A stretch of 64,000 nucleotides of DNA from Planctomycetota bacterium (lineage in GTDB: Bacteria; Planctomycetota; Planctomycetia; Pirellulales; Lacipirellulaceae), in the NCBI GenBank assembly GCA_029259945.1, contig JAJDEF010000020.1, positions 1 to 64,000 of the forward strand. Reading direction: 5' to 3'. The notes below the pieces were generated by a model. That model had not been told where the DNA came from, did not search any database, and saw nothing but the letters and a program-made list of their open reading frames with translations. Positions 8,961 to 17,806 of the stretch are shown here, piece by piece. Each line of letters begins with the position of its first letter. The first letter of the stretch is position 1. Both the position numbers and the translations under genes were made by a program.

Positions 8961-10370
8961 ATGCCACGCGAACACATCCATTTTGTCACGGGTCGACTAG
9001 CGCATCATGCGCTCGCCAATACCATCCCGCCTTTAGCCGAGCAGGTGGGGTTCGACTACACGATCGAGGTCTTGCCAATTACCGTCGCTGCGCTGATGAC
9101 GCCCTCCTGGATTGTAAAACATATCTGCGTCCCCCCCGCAGCCACTAAAGTGCTCATCCCAGGCTACTGCGACGGCCCCTTAGAACCGTTGCGCTCCTTC
9201 CTTCAATTACCCATCGAACGCGGCCCGCGAGACCTGGGGCAATTGCCGCACTACTTTTCCCAGCTGCCCTTGCCCGACGACTACGGCAAGTACGACATCG
9301 AAATCATCGCCGAAATCAACGACTGCCCCAGGCTATCGCTCGACGAGATTCAGCATCAAGCCAACTTGTTGCTTAGTGACGGCGCAGACATCATCGACCT
9401 AGGCTGCCACCCAGGTCAGCCGTGGCAAGAAATCGCCGTAGCGGTACAAATGTTGCGAGATCAAGGCCATCGTGTTTCTGTCGACAGCCTCGATCCTCGT
9501 GAAATTCAGCCCGCAGTAAAAGCCGGGGCCGAACTTGTGCTAAGCGTCAACCGCTCGAATCGCGAGGCTGCCATCGACTGGGGAGTCGAAGTGGTCGCCA
9601 TCCCCGACGATCCCAAAACCTTAGCCGGCCTAGACAACACGATTGATTACCTGGCCAAAGCCAATGTGCCGTTGCGAATCGATCCTATCCTCGAACCCAT
9701 CTCCTTCGGGTTCGCAGAAAGCCTCGCACGCTATCTCGAGGTTCGCCGCCGATATCCTGATGCCGAAATACTAATGGGCATCGGCAACCTCACCGAGCTG
9801 ACCGATGCCGACTCGGCAGGAATCAACGCCCTGCTGTTAGGTTTTTGCCAAGAACTGGGCATTCGTAGCATACTCACCACACAAGTCATCAATTGGGCAC
9901 GCACCAGTGTGCGAGAATGCGATCGTGCGCGTCGTTTGATGTATCATGCCGTCAATCGGCAAGTGCTTCCCAAACACTTAGAGCCTCAATTGGTGATGCT
10001 ACGCGATCCGCTGATCGCGGAAACCCCTACCTACCAAATAGCCGCGCTGGCCACCGAAATTCGCGACAACAATTACCGCATTTTTGCCGCCGACGGCGAA
10101 ATTCACCTCGTCACTCGAAATCTACACCTTCATCATGCCGACCCGATGACGATCATGGACGAACTCTCGCGCTCAGGCCCCGACGAGACGCTCCCTAAAA
10201 ACCTAGATGCGACCCACGCCTTCTATCTCGGCTATGAAATGAGCAAAGCAAAGGTGGCTCTCACTTTGGGCAAAACTTACGAACAAGACGAACCCCTCGA
10301 CTGGGGCTTGGCCACGCAAAACGAAGACCGACATTATCTTAAGCGCAAGCGTCGAGGCGACTGCAAATGA
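8961..10370 (+). CDS. Dihydropteroate synthase-related protein (DUF6513 type) of methanopterin-type cofactor synthesis
   Basis: A 469-residue protein. The first ~140 residues (MPREHIHFVTGRLAHHAL onward) look like the DUF6513 extension. The middle ~190 residues are a pterin-binding TIM barrel: IIAEINDCPRLSLDEI, DGADIIDLGCHPGQ, VSVDSLDPREIQPAVKAG and LRIDPILEP. The C-terminal third matches the extension often called DUF4346, ending in a basic tail KRKRRGDCK. Relatives are found in methanogens and in bacteria using tetrahydromethanopterin, normally alongside the genes seen here. It probably handles the pterin or its coupling to the aminobenzene-ribose moiety. The stop overlaps the pabB start (ATGA), showing one transcription and translation unit. 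Confidence 0.8.
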   Translation: MPREHIHFVTGRLAHHALANTIPPLAEQVGFDYTIEVLPITVAALMTPSWIVKHICVPPAATKVLIPGYCDGPLEPLRSFLQLPIERGPRDLGQLPHYFSQLPLPDDYGKYDIEIIAEINDCPRLSLDEIQHQANLLLSDGADIIDLGCHPGQPWQEIAVAVQMLRDQGHRVSVDSLDPREIQPAVKAGAELVLSVNRSNREAAIDWGVEVVAIPDDPKTLAGLDNTIDYLAKANVPLRIDPILEPISFGFAESLARYLEVRRRYPDAEILMGIGNLTELTDADSAGINALLLGFCQELGIRSILTTQVINWARTSVRECDRARRLMYHAVNRQVLPKHLEPQLVMLRDPLIAETPTYQIAALATEIRDNNYRIFAADGEIHLVTRNLHLHHADPMTIMDELSRSGPDETLPKNLDATHAFYLGYEMSKAKVALTLGKTYEQDEPLDWGLATQNEDRHYLKRKRRGDCK

Positions 10371-11788
10371 CCATAAGTCGTCAGACTGAAAATCGCTTGC
10401 CACTGGTAGAACCTCTGCCCGCAGATATTTCGCCAGTCGACGTTTTCACACGTCTGGCTCACCGACCCCACACCCTGTTTTTCGACAGCGCCAGCCGAGA
10501 AGGCAAGTCGGGACGCTATTCCTTCGTGGCAACCGATCCATTCCACTGGATCGAAGCCACCACCGACGATAACGACCCTCTGACAAAGCTCGAATCGTTT
10601 TGGAAACGCTATCCATCCGAATCGCAGCCCGACCTACCTCCGTTTCAAGGCGGCGTGGCTGGCCTATTTGGTTACGACCTGGGTCAGACAATAGAGCAAC
10701 TGCCTCCCCCTTGCATCGACGACCTACCAACCCCTGCCCTCGCGGTGGGTGCTTATGATGTGGTCGTCGCTTTCGATCACCAACGCAACCAAAGTTGGAT
10801 CATCTCGCAAGGATTCCCTGAAACCGATCACTCGGCACGCCGGGAACGCGCTGCGGCTCGAATCGCCAAAATGCGAGAATGGCTGGCGAGCGAACCTTCG
10901 CAGCCGACCTTCGCTAGCAACATCACCACTTCACTCGAAAATCTTGCCCCACAGTTCGACGTCGGCATCGAAGGCGTAACCAGCAATCTCTCGCCCGAAG
11001 ATTATCACGCGATGGTTGTCCAAGCCGTCGAGCAGATCCACGCAGGCGACATCTTTCAAGTGAATCTAGCGCAGCGACTATTAACTCCCGCCCGTTGCGA
11101 TTCCGTAGAGTTCTATCTTCGGCTTCGAAAGCAGAATCCTGCCCCCTACGCAGGATTCCTAAACTTAGGCGACTGGCAAATCTGCAGCACCTCGCCCGAA
11201 TGTTTTTTGACGCTCCGCGCTGGCGAAGTCGAAACGCGACCTATTAAAGGCACGCGGGGTCGATCGCAATTTCCCGAAGCCGACCTATTCGCCGGCGACG
11301 ATCTCCGACTTAGCGAAAAAGATCGTGCCGAAAATGTGATGATCGTCGACCTCATGCGCAACGATCTCTCTCGAGTTTGCACCGACAACAGCGTCTGCGT
11401 AACCCAACTCTGTCAACTCGAAACCTATGCCTACGTCAAACATTTAGTCTCGACCGTACGAGGGCGTCTCCGCACCACAGCCACACCCTTCGATTTGTTA
11501 CGATCCTGTTTTCCTGGCGGATCAATCACTGGAGCCCCGAAAATACGCGCCATGCAAATCATTGCCCATCTAGAACCAACCGCCCGAGGTGCCTATTGCG
11601 GCTCGCTAGGATATGTAGGCTTTGACGGACAGCTGGACAGCAGTATCCTGATAAGAACCGTAACCGCCGGCCACGGCTGGTGGCAAATCCCCGTCGGCGG
11701 CGGAATCGTCGCACAATCACAAGCAGCGGACGAATACAACGAAACCTGGCAAAAAGCCCACGGCATGCTAAAAGCGCTAAGTCCCTAG
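10367..11788 (+). CDS. pabB: Aminodeoxychorismate synthase component I
   Basis: A 473-residue chorismate-binding enzyme. The C-terminal domain is typical: EDYHAMVVQAVEQIHAGDIF, NLAQRL, STSPECFLTL, RPIKGTRGR, LSEKDRAENVMIVDLMRNDL, HLVSTVRGRL, CFPGGSITGAPKIRAM, GAYCGSLGYVG and a closing VGGGIVAQSQAADEYNET. It aminates chorismate with ammonia delivered by the PabA subunit to give aminodeoxychorismate on the way to 4-aminobenzoate. Anthranilate synthase is the main alternative, but the setting beside beta-RFAP synthase, which uses 4-aminobenzoate, supports PabB. No lyase domain (PabC) is fused and none is in the cluster. Confidence 0.88.
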   Translation: MTISRQTENRLPLVEPLPADISPVDVFTRLAHRPHTLFFDSASREGKSGRYSFVATDPFHWIEATTDDNDPLTKLESFWKRYPSESQPDLPPFQGGVAGLFGYDLGQTIEQLPPPCIDDLPTPALAVGAYDVVVAFDHQRNQSWIISQGFPETDHSARRERAAARIAKMREWLASEPSQPTFASNITTSLENLAPQFDVGIEGVTSNLSPEDYHAMVVQAVEQIHAGDIFQVNLAQRLLTPARCDSVEFYLRLRKQNPAPYAGFLNLGDWQICSTSPECFLTLRAGEVETRPIKGTRGRSQFPEADLFAGDDLRLSEKDRAENVMIVDLMRNDLSRVCTDNSVCVTQLCQLETYAYVKHLVSTVRGRLRTTATPFDLLRSCFPGGSITGAPKIRAMQIIAHLEPTARGAYCGSLGYVGFDGQLDSSILIRTVTAGHGWWQIPVGGGIVAQSQAADEYNETWQKAHGMLKALSP

Positions 11789-11822
11789 CCCCCAGTCCCT
11801 ACCCCCTAACCCCTCTTTTTTA

Positions 11823-12488
11823 ATGATCCTCCTCATCGACAACTACGACAGCTTCGTCCACAACCTTGCCCGCTATTTTCGGCGGCTGGGGCAGACAACG
11901 CATGTCGTTCGTAATGACGCCGTCGATGCCGCTTCAATCCATCGTCTCAATCCACAGGCGATCGTAATTTCTCCCGGCCCAGGCACCCCAAACGAAGCCG
12001 GCCATTCAGTCGACATCGTCCGCGAGTTCGCCGGAAAAATTCCTTTACTCGGAATTTGCTTAGGGCATCAAGTCATCGCGACCGCCCTGGGCGGAAAAGT
12101 GGTTCGGGCTCACCAACCCGTCCATGGCCGTACGTCGGTTGTCGAACACCACGGCAGTCCCTTGTTTACCAAGATCCCCTCACCATTCACCGTTTGCCGA
12201 TACCATTCCCTAACGGTCGAACGCGCATCTCTACCCGATGCACTTCAAGTCACCGCCACAAACGCCGACGGCCAAATCATGGCCATCGAGCATCCATCAC
12301 AAGCCATCGTTGGAGTGCAATTTCACCCCGAGGCCGTTCTTACCGATCACGGCTACCGCCTATTGAAAAACTTCCTCGCCCTGGCAGGATTCCCTGTAAA
12401 CGCCTCGGCAACAGAGTTGGCAACCGCCGAATACCTTTCTACCCAGCCAACACAGCCACCCACCACCAAACAACCGGTCACTTTTTAA
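11823..12488 (+). CDS. pabA: Aminodeoxychorismate synthase component II (glutamine amidotransferase)
   Basis: A 221-residue class I amidotransferase starting MILLIDNYDSFVHNLARY. It holds the oxyanion motif VISPGPGTPNEAG, the nucleophile motif GICLGHQ (Cys) and the closing GVQFHPE (catalytic His-Glu). It supplies ammonia from glutamine to the PabB partner encoded 34 bases upstream. The last ~25 residues are a Thr/Pro-rich tail beyond the usual family end. The short gap between the genes is the low-complexity text AGTCCCTAGCCCCCAGTCCC. TrpG is the alternative; the context favours PabA. Confidence 0.88.
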   Translation: MILLIDNYDSFVHNLARYFRRLGQTTHVVRNDAVDAASIHRLNPQAIVISPGPGTPNEAGHSVDIVREFAGKIPLLGICLGHQVIATALGGKVVRAHQPVHGRTSVVEHHGSPLFTKIPSPFTVCRYHSLTVERASLPDALQVTATNADGQIMAIEHPSQAIVGVQFHPEAVLTDHGYRLLKNFLALAGFPVNASATELATAEYLSTQPTQPPTTKQPVTF

Positions 12489-12600
12489 GGTCAGAAGTCC
12501 CAAATTCACGTCATGGGTGGCTGGGATCAGCTTGGCGCTATAGAAATAGGTGACATCTAAATTCCGGCAACACAACCAACAGTTTTAGGTTACTAAAGAC

Positions 12601-12831
12601 ATGCTGAACCATTTTGACTTTGGATCGTTAGCAGTCATCGCGATAACTCTCATCTTATTCATCGCGGCATTGTTCTCGACCGGTTTTACCCATGACATCT
12701 TCTTAGAGGCCGGAGTATTTCTTATCTCTGTCAAATTGATTCACTTAGCGTACAAAAACAGCGTGAACGCCAAGGATATTGCCAAAGAACTCCAGGACAT
12801 CAAGAAGCTGCTGCAAAAAGATCAAGATTAA
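12601..12831 (+). CDS. Small two-helix membrane protein in the methanopterin-type cluster
   Basis: A 76-residue protein with two hydrophobic helices (about residues 9-27 and 33-50) and a charged, probably helical tail (NAKDIAKELQDIKKLLQKDQ). It lies between pabA and the DUF447 gene on the same strand. No family was recognised. Its composition and helix pattern look like a real protein rather than a chance frame, but there is no strong ribosome binding site, so confidence is moderate. Confidence 0.55.
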   Translation: MLNHFDFGSLAVIAITLILFIAALFSTGFTHDIFLEAGVFLISVKLIHLAYKNSVNAKDIAKELQDIKKLLQKDQD

Positions 12832-12894
12832 ACAAATTACATTCTGATATCATGCATACACCGACAAACAAGTTTGCTGCACATCTCCCAGTAA

Positions 12895-12930
12895 ACATCT
12901 GCGTCCATCCGTGTTCATCTGTGGTTTCCT
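12895..12930. repeat. Interspersed repeat, ATCTGCGTCCATCCGTGTTCATC copy
   Basis: A third copy of the repeat at 8833-8930 (AACATCTGCGTCCATCCGTG then TTCATCTGTGGTTTCC), lying in the gap before the DUF447 gene. The repeat therefore brackets the SDR-to-pab part of the cluster. Confidence 0.75.
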
Positions 12931-12965
12931 CTTATTTCTAGCCATCAAAAACCGGTCGCCTTTTA

Positions 12966-13607
12966 ATGTCTTCAGCGTCGCAAAAACAATTGACGCTGCC
13001 CGCGATTGGCAAGGATGGCTGTATCCTGGAAGGGATCGTCACCACCCTCAACGAAGATCAATCAGTAAACATCTCCCCGATGGGCCCTATTGTCGACACG
13101 CAGCTAAGCCAACTCATCTTGCGGCCCTTCCAAACGTCGACCACTTACAAAAACTTGAAACGGACTGGCCAGGGTGTTTTTCATGTGACCGACGATGTCC
13201 GTCTGTTCGCCCAAGCAGCCATTGGCACACCCAACCCAATGCCTGCGCTCGTTCCCGCCAAGTCAATCGAAGGCATGATACTCGCCGAGGCTTGTCGATG
13301 GGTCGAATTTGAAATCACCTCGCTCACCGATCACGAAGAGCGCACCCACCTCGTCGCAAAAACCGTGGCATCAGCACGCAACCGCGACTTCCTAGGTTTC
13401 AACCGTGCCAAACACGCCGTCATCGAGGCGGCAATCCTCGCCACCCGACTCCACTTATTGCCTGCAAGCGAAGTGCTCGAGGATTTACGCCACCTAAAAA
13501 TCACCGTCACAAAAACGGCAAGCCAGAGCGAGCTACAAGCGTTTGATTTTTTGTGCCAACACATCGAAAGCTTTCTCTCAAAAGCCGGGTCGAGGCACGC
13601 ACCGTGA
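12966..13607 (+). CDS. DUF447-family protein of the methanopterin-type cluster
   Basis: A 213-residue protein matching the DUF447 family: ILEGIVTTLNEDQSVNISPM near the N-terminus, LILRPFQTSTTYKNL, GVFHVTDDVRLFAQAAIG, the conserved ACRWVEFEI, and FNRAKHAVIEAAILATRLHL near the C-terminus. The fold resembles a flavin-binding split barrel, but no reaction has been assigned that I can state. The family recurs in methanogens and in bacteria with tetrahydromethanopterin, where it is adjacent to beta-RFAP synthase as here. The stop codon overlaps the downstream GTG (GTGA), indicating translational coupling. Confidence 0.8.
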   Translation: MSSASQKQLTLPAIGKDGCILEGIVTTLNEDQSVNISPMGPIVDTQLSQLILRPFQTSTTYKNLKRTGQGVFHVTDDVRLFAQAAIGTPNPMPALVPAKSIEGMILAEACRWVEFEITSLTDHEERTHLVAKTVASARNRDFLGFNRAKHAVIEAAILATRLHLLPASEVLEDLRHLKITVTKTASQSELQAFDFLCQHIESFLSKAGSRHAP

Positions 13608-14557
13608 CACGTGCTGTTAAAATCTCTGCCCCCAGCCGACTCCATTTTGGTTTGTTACGTTTCCGGCAAACCAACGGCGATAGCTTTGGGGGCCTCGGAA
13701 TGATGATCGATCAGCCACGCGTAGAAGTCGAAATACAGACCGCCAAAGAGTGGCAAGCCGTCGGCCCACAATCAAATCGCGCACTAGCCTTTGCACAGGC
13801 TGTTTATCAGTCGCACGAGCACAAAAACCAGGCACCTCTACATCTGTGCGTCGAAAAACTGCCGCCTGCGCATTCCGGACTAGGCACAGGCACCCAATTA
13901 GCTTTTGCCGTGGCGTTTGGCATTCGCCAACTTTTCGACCTGCCATCACTCACCGCCGATCAGCTGGCAAAAAGCGTCGGGCGAGGCGACCGTAGCGCCG
14001 TCGGCAGCCACGGGTTTATGCACGGCGGGCTCATTTGGGAAACCGGCCAGCAACAGCCCGGCACATTAGGAACCTTGTCCCGCCGGCTTGCCGTGCCAAG
14101 CGATTGGCGCATCTTGCTGATTCGCTTACCCGAAGGCCCCGGCATCCACGGCGATCAAGAACGCGCCGCATTTAGCAACTTGCCACCCATCCCCGACGAG
14201 GTCACCGAAAATCTCCAGCGCATCGCAGAGCAAACGGTGTTGCCTGCCATCGAAAATGCCGATTTCGATTCCTTTGCCCAAGGAATCTACGATTACGGAA
14301 CCCTTTCAGGCAACTGCTTTGCCTCGGTTCAAGGGGGGCCATTTTCGTCGCCCGCCATCAGCGAGCTGGTATCGCACTTACGAAATCACGGCATCCAAGG
14401 CGTCGGCCAATCGTCGTGGGGCCCCACCGTTTTCGCTTTTGTCAAAAACAAAACCGAAGCAACCGCCCTATTCGACCACCTAAAACAACATCAAGACTTT
14501 TCCACCGCCGAAATCACAATCACCCGCCCCGACAATAATGGAGCGAACCAAACATAG
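13604..14557 (+). CDS. Beta-ribofuranosylaminobenzene 5'-phosphate (beta-RFAP) synthase
   Basis: A GHMP-fold protein of 317 residues from the GTG at 13604 (MTRAVKISAPSRLHFGLLRF). An in-frame ATG at 13553 would overlap the DUF447 gene by 55 bases, so the coupled GTGA start is preferred. Diagnostic features are APSRLHFGLL, the GHMP loop LPPAHSGLGTGTQLA, GRGDRSAVGSHGFMHGGLI and the C-terminal GIQGVGQSSWGPTVFAF. The enzyme condenses 4-aminobenzoate with phosphoribosyl pyrophosphate, releasing CO2 and pyrophosphate, the first committed step of methanopterin synthesis. It makes sense of the pabA and pabB genes just upstream. The cluster appears to end here, followed by a short repeat at 14552. Confidence 0.88.
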   Translation: MTRAVKISAPSRLHFGLLRFRQTNGDSFGGLGMMIDQPRVEVEIQTAKEWQAVGPQSNRALAFAQAVYQSHEHKNQAPLHLCVEKLPPAHSGLGTGTQLAFAVAFGIRQLFDLPSLTADQLAKSVGRGDRSAVGSHGFMHGGLIWETGQQQPGTLGTLSRRLAVPSDWRILLIRLPEGPGIHGDQERAAFSNLPPIPDEVTENLQRIAEQTVLPAIENADFDSFAQGIYDYGTLSGNCFASVQGGPFSSPAISELVSHLRNHGIQGVGQSSWGPTVFAFVKNKTEATALFDHLKQHQDFSTAEITITRPDNNGANQT

Positions 14558-14577
14558 CCCGACCATCCTGGTCGGAT
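14552..14577. repeat. Interspersed short repeat, CATAGCCCGACCATCCTGG copy
   Basis: ACATAGCCCGACCATCCTGG followed by TCGGA overlaps the stop codon of beta-RFAP synthase and fills the gap to the convergent gene. A compensated change (GACC/GGTC instead of GGCC/GGCC) keeps the stem of this palindromic family, which suggests the folded form matters. Confidence 0.75.
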
Positions 14578-14626
14578 TCACCACGACCAGAACCTTCCTC
14601 TTACCAATTCATTTCCCGGCTAAGTC

Positions 14627-15493
14627 TTATCTCCGACTCGGCATCGTCAGTCGAACGCCAAAAAGGATATTGTTCGATTCATAGTCGAAATTGCCGACCA
14701 AAGCGCCGCCCCCAAGACTAACTCCAGAGGTTCCAAAGTAGCGGTATTCGGCGTAGCCCTCAGCCCAAGGGCAGATCCTCCGAGAGACCCCCGCCATTAA
14801 TTGGTAGGCAAACACGTATTCGTTTACGGAGTCGACTCGTCCGAGCGCAGGGGTGGAAATATTACCATCTACATAGACGCCTCCAAGTCCAAACCCGACA
14901 TAGGGTTTCATCTTCGTGTGTACATGATTGAAGTCGTATAGAAGGTTTCCCATGGTGGAAACACTGTGTATGCTTCCGTTGGATGGAAACGTAGCAGTCG
15001 GCACGAAGTTCCCGCCGATTATGTTGCCAATACTGTAAGTGTCTGCGGTATCCTCACGATAAGTGACTTCACATTCCATTCGCATGTTGTTGCAGTATCT
15101 TTTTCCAATCGTAAGTCCGAGTAAATAGCCGTCCAGATTGAAAGTGATTTGACGACTGTTGCCGCCGTTTCCCTCTCCGCGATAATATTCGAGGTCTTCG
15201 TATCCGCCAAAAAAGCTGAAGTAACAAGAACAGTCACAGCAGCAGACCGCATCGCAGCATCCAACCGCATCACCACACGCAACTCCCGTCGAACATTCAA
15301 GCGTGTGCCCGCAGGGTTGTACCTCGTCGTCCGATGCAAAATCTTGAAAACGGTCGCTCAACCGCTGGAGGTCGGTGTACTCGATGTCGTGTTCACTCGC
15401 AACCTCCGAGAGAAGGTAGGAGTCCTGCGCCGCGGCATCGCCCGCCAACAGTACGACCACAAGGGCTGCTAGAATCAGCTTTTGAATGATCAT
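14627..15493 (-). CDS. Outer-membrane beta-barrel protein with a dense cysteine cluster
   Basis: A 288-residue exported protein. Residues 1-22 are a signal peptide (MIIQKLILAALVVVLLAGDA, AAQ cleavage). A linker with ten cysteines at residues 61-90 (61, 67, 73, 79, 80, 84, 85, 86, 88, 90) follows. From about residue 91 the sequence alternates as an OmpA/OmpW-like barrel with aromatic girdles: FSFFGGYEDL, ITFNLDGYLLGLTIGKRY, KPYVGFGLGGVYVDGN, WAEGYAEYRYFG, and a closing NNILFGVRLTMPSRR. The Cys cluster is unusual for a barrel and could bind metal or form disulfides at the periplasmic side. Many Pirellulales have lineage-specific barrels of this kind. Confidence 0.7.
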   Translation of the reverse strand: MIIQKLILAALVVVLLAGDAAAQDSYLLSEVASEHDIEYTDLQRLSDRFQDFASDDEVQPCGHTLECSTGVACGDAVGCCDAVCCCDCSCYFSFFGGYEDLEYYRGEGNGGNSRQITFNLDGYLLGLTIGKRYCNNMRMECEVTYREDTADTYSIGNIIGGNFVPTATFPSNGSIHSVSTMGNLLYDFNHVHTKMKPYVGFGLGGVYVDGNISTPALGRVDSVNEYVFAYQLMAGVSRRICPWAEGYAEYRYFGTSGVSLGGGALVGNFDYESNNILFGVRLTMPSRR

Positions 15494-15685
15494 GGCACCA
15501 ATCCGTGGAATTTTGGGAGAAACAGCTCCCTACACGTGAATGCGAACCTTCCTGGTCCTGCTACCGTTCCTCATCGGCAAAGCCAATTCCCCAGATGCAG
15601 CATAGCGCTCGACGGTCGTATTTAGCTTAGAGGTGGCAAATCCGGAAGAAACGACAAACTTGCCGCTACCGTCTTAGCCGAAAAA

Positions 15686-16573
15686 CTACAGCAACCCATA
15701 CCCCGTCAGCGTGCTACGAAGCGAAACTTCTTCGTCTTTGCTCAACGGCGTCATCGGCAATCGTAGTTCACCCGAATCGCGACCCAACATTCGCATTGCG
15801 GTTTTCACCGGAATCGGGTTGGTTGAGAGTCCCAGCATATCGCGGCAAAGCGGGAAGAGCTGTTGGTGCCAACGCTGCGCCTCTTCGAGCTTGCCATTGT
15901 CGACGGCCTGAGTCAGCGCAATCATATCTTGCGGCACAATGTTGCCTACCACCGAGACCACCCCGCGTGCCCCGACCGACATCAACGGCAACGTAAGACT
16001 ATCGTCGCCGCTCAGCACCGTCAGGTCGGTCATCGAAAGTATTGCCGAAGCCTGATCCAACGACCCCGTGGCCTCTTTCACTAAGTCGATGTTTTCAAGC
16101 TCCGCAAGCCGAGCGATGGTCTCTGGCTCGATGTTCTTACCGGTTCGCCCAGGGATGTTGTAGATACACTGAGGCAAGCCCGTCTGCTCGGCCAAAGCCT
16201 TGAAGTGCTCGTAAAAACCCTGCTGCGTTGGCTTGTTGTAGTAAGGAGCCACCTGCAAGGCGGCATCGGCTCCCGCCTTCTCGGCCGATTTTGTCAGCCG
16301 CAACGCCTCTGCCGTGCTATTCGAACCCGTACCCGGCATCACCTTGATTCGCCCCGCCGCGGTTTCGCAAACAAAGGCGATCACCCGATCGTGCTCGTCA
16401 TGGGTCAGCGTAGGACATTCCCCCGTAGTTCCCACTGGGCACAAACAGTTGGTTCCCGCGGCAACTTGAAAATCGATTTGATCTCGCATCAACTCATAAT
16501 CAACCTGCCCGTCCTTAAACGGCGTGACCATGGCCACCGATAGGCCGGCAAATGCTTCTCCTTTAGTTGCCAT
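15686..16573 (-). CDS. dapA: 4-hydroxy-tetrahydrodipicolinate synthase
   Basis: A 295-residue TIM-barrel aldolase from ATG at 16573 ([19 protein letters not shown]), which matches the usual family length; an upstream in-frame start at 16624 adds 17 poorly matching residues. Motifs seen: GTTGECPTL near the N-terminus, the catalytic Tyr region [10 protein letters not shown], and the Schiff-base Lys in [11 protein letters not shown]. It condenses pyruvate with aspartate semialdehyde in the lysine/diaminopimelate pathway. It lies 90 bases downstream of pdxJ on the same strand, a likely two-gene unit. Confidence 0.95.
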   Translation of the reverse strand: MATKGEAFAGLSVAMVTPFKDGQVDYELMRDQIDFQVAAGTNCLCPVGTTGECPTLTHDEHDRVIAFVCETAAGRIKVMPGTGSNSTAEALRLTKSAEKAGADAALQVAPYYNKPTQQGFYEHFKALAEQTGLPQCIYNIPGRTGKNIEPETIARLAELENIDLVKEATGSLDQASAILSMTDLTVLSGDDSLTLPLMSVGARGVVSVVGNIVPQDMIALTQAVDNGKLEEAQRWHQQLFPLCRDMLGLSTNPIPVKTAMRMLGRDSGELRLPMTPLSKDEEVSLRSTLTGYGLL

Positions 16574-16663
16574 AGCTCCCTCATCTCCTTCAATCGAATA
16601 CGGCGTCAAGTTCTCTCCGACCATCGTAACCTTTACCAGGGCCTACAAGCAATTCCCCCAAAA

Positions 16664-17383
16664 CTACAAACCCGTAACCAGCCGCCGCATATCGCGAACC
16701 GCCTGCTCTAGCCCCACCATCACCGCACGAGCGATGATACTATGCCCAATGTTCAACTCACACATATCAGCGATTTGAGCGACCGGGCAAACGTTGCGAT
16801 AAGTAAGCCCATGCCCCGCATGAACAATCATCCCTGCCTCACCCACTTGGCGAGCCGCTTTAATCAGCGTGCGAAGCTCGTCATCAGCCGCATAGTTTTC
16901 CGACGCATGGGCGTAGGCACCGGTGTGTAATTCCACAGCAGTCGCCCCGGTTGCCGCAGCTGCCTCAATCTGTGCCGGGTCGGGATCAAGAAACAAGCTC
17001 ACCACTATCCCCGCATCCTGCAGCCGTTTCACCGCATCCGAAACCTGCGCTGAATTGCCCGCTACGTCGAGCCCTCCTTCGGTCGTCACCTCTTCGCGAC
17101 GCTCGGGCACCAGGGTCGCTTGATACGGACGCACATCACAGGCAATCGCCAGCACCTCGGCGTTGCAAGCCAATTCTAAGTTGAGCTTCACCGCCACGGT
17201 CTCGCGCATCAATCGCAGGTCACGGTCTTGAATATGCCGTCGATCTTCGCGCAGGTGCAGCGTAATGCCATCCGCGCCACCTAGCTCGGCTAGGGTCGCC
17301 GCCCAAATGGGGTCGGGCTCGTTGGTCATCCGCGCCTGCCGCACGGTAGCCACATGGTCGATATTGACGCCTAAAGTCGGCAT
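16664..17383 (-). CDS. pdxJ: Pyridoxine 5'-phosphate synthase
   Basis: A 239-residue TIM barrel from ATG at 17383 ([18 protein letters not shown]); the five residues encoded upstream are not family-like. Further motifs: [41 protein letters not shown] in slightly varied form, [20 protein letters not shown] and [12 protein letters not shown], ending [20 protein letters not shown]. It joins 1-deoxyxylulose 5-phosphate and aminoacetone-3-phosphate in vitamin B6 synthesis. The gene is first of a pair with dapA. Confidence 0.95.
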   Translation of the reverse strand: MPTLGVNIDHVATVRQARMTNEPDPIWAATLAELGGADGITLHLREDRRHIQDRDLRLMRETVAVKLNLELACNAEVLAIACDVRPYQATLVPERREEVTTEGGLDVAGNSAQVSDAVKRLQDAGIVVSLFLDPDPAQIEAAAATGATAVELHTGAYAHASENYAADDELRTLIKAARQVGEAGMIVHAGHGLTYRNVCPVAQIADMCELNIGHSIIARAVMVGLEQAVRDMRRLVTGL

Positions 17384-17806
17384 GTTGTTTTTTCTCAACG
17401 CTTGTGAAGTGGATGTCCTTTTTGAACAACTTTTTTTAAGCTTCGCCCCCGCCTCTGTCTACCGTGTTTGCACTTTTTCGCTGATTCAAGCAATTCCTCG
17501 CCTACAGCTCTGACACCGCATTAATTCCGCAAGTTCGCCACTATCCCCTACAAGGCATCCGAACCGAAGGTTCTACAACAAATCTGGCCAACCCTCGATC
17601 GTAAGCTAGAATTTACTGAAGCCGCAGCAGAGCTTACAACTCCACGGCCTCTATCCTCCTCGAATCCCCTTTTCAACAACTTGGTTCGTGTGCAAGACCG
17701 TCACTGCTAGAAACAAAGCCGACAGAATCGTAGCCCCCCCAACAGCACCCGCCGCCTTCGCACCTTGACCGCACAATACCAATATTCGCCGCGAGAGACC
17801 ATCACC
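17384..17806. other. Divergent intergenic region, no gene seen
   Basis: About 420 bases separate pdxJ from the small plus-strand gene. No convincing frame, RNA or repeat was found. The left part has several T-tracts on the plus strand and should hold the pdxJ-dapA promoter. Confidence 0.5.

Noticed and set aside
8833-12930. Insertion sequence flanked by the text-like repeats
   Set aside because: No transposase gene or target duplication lies between or beside the copies.
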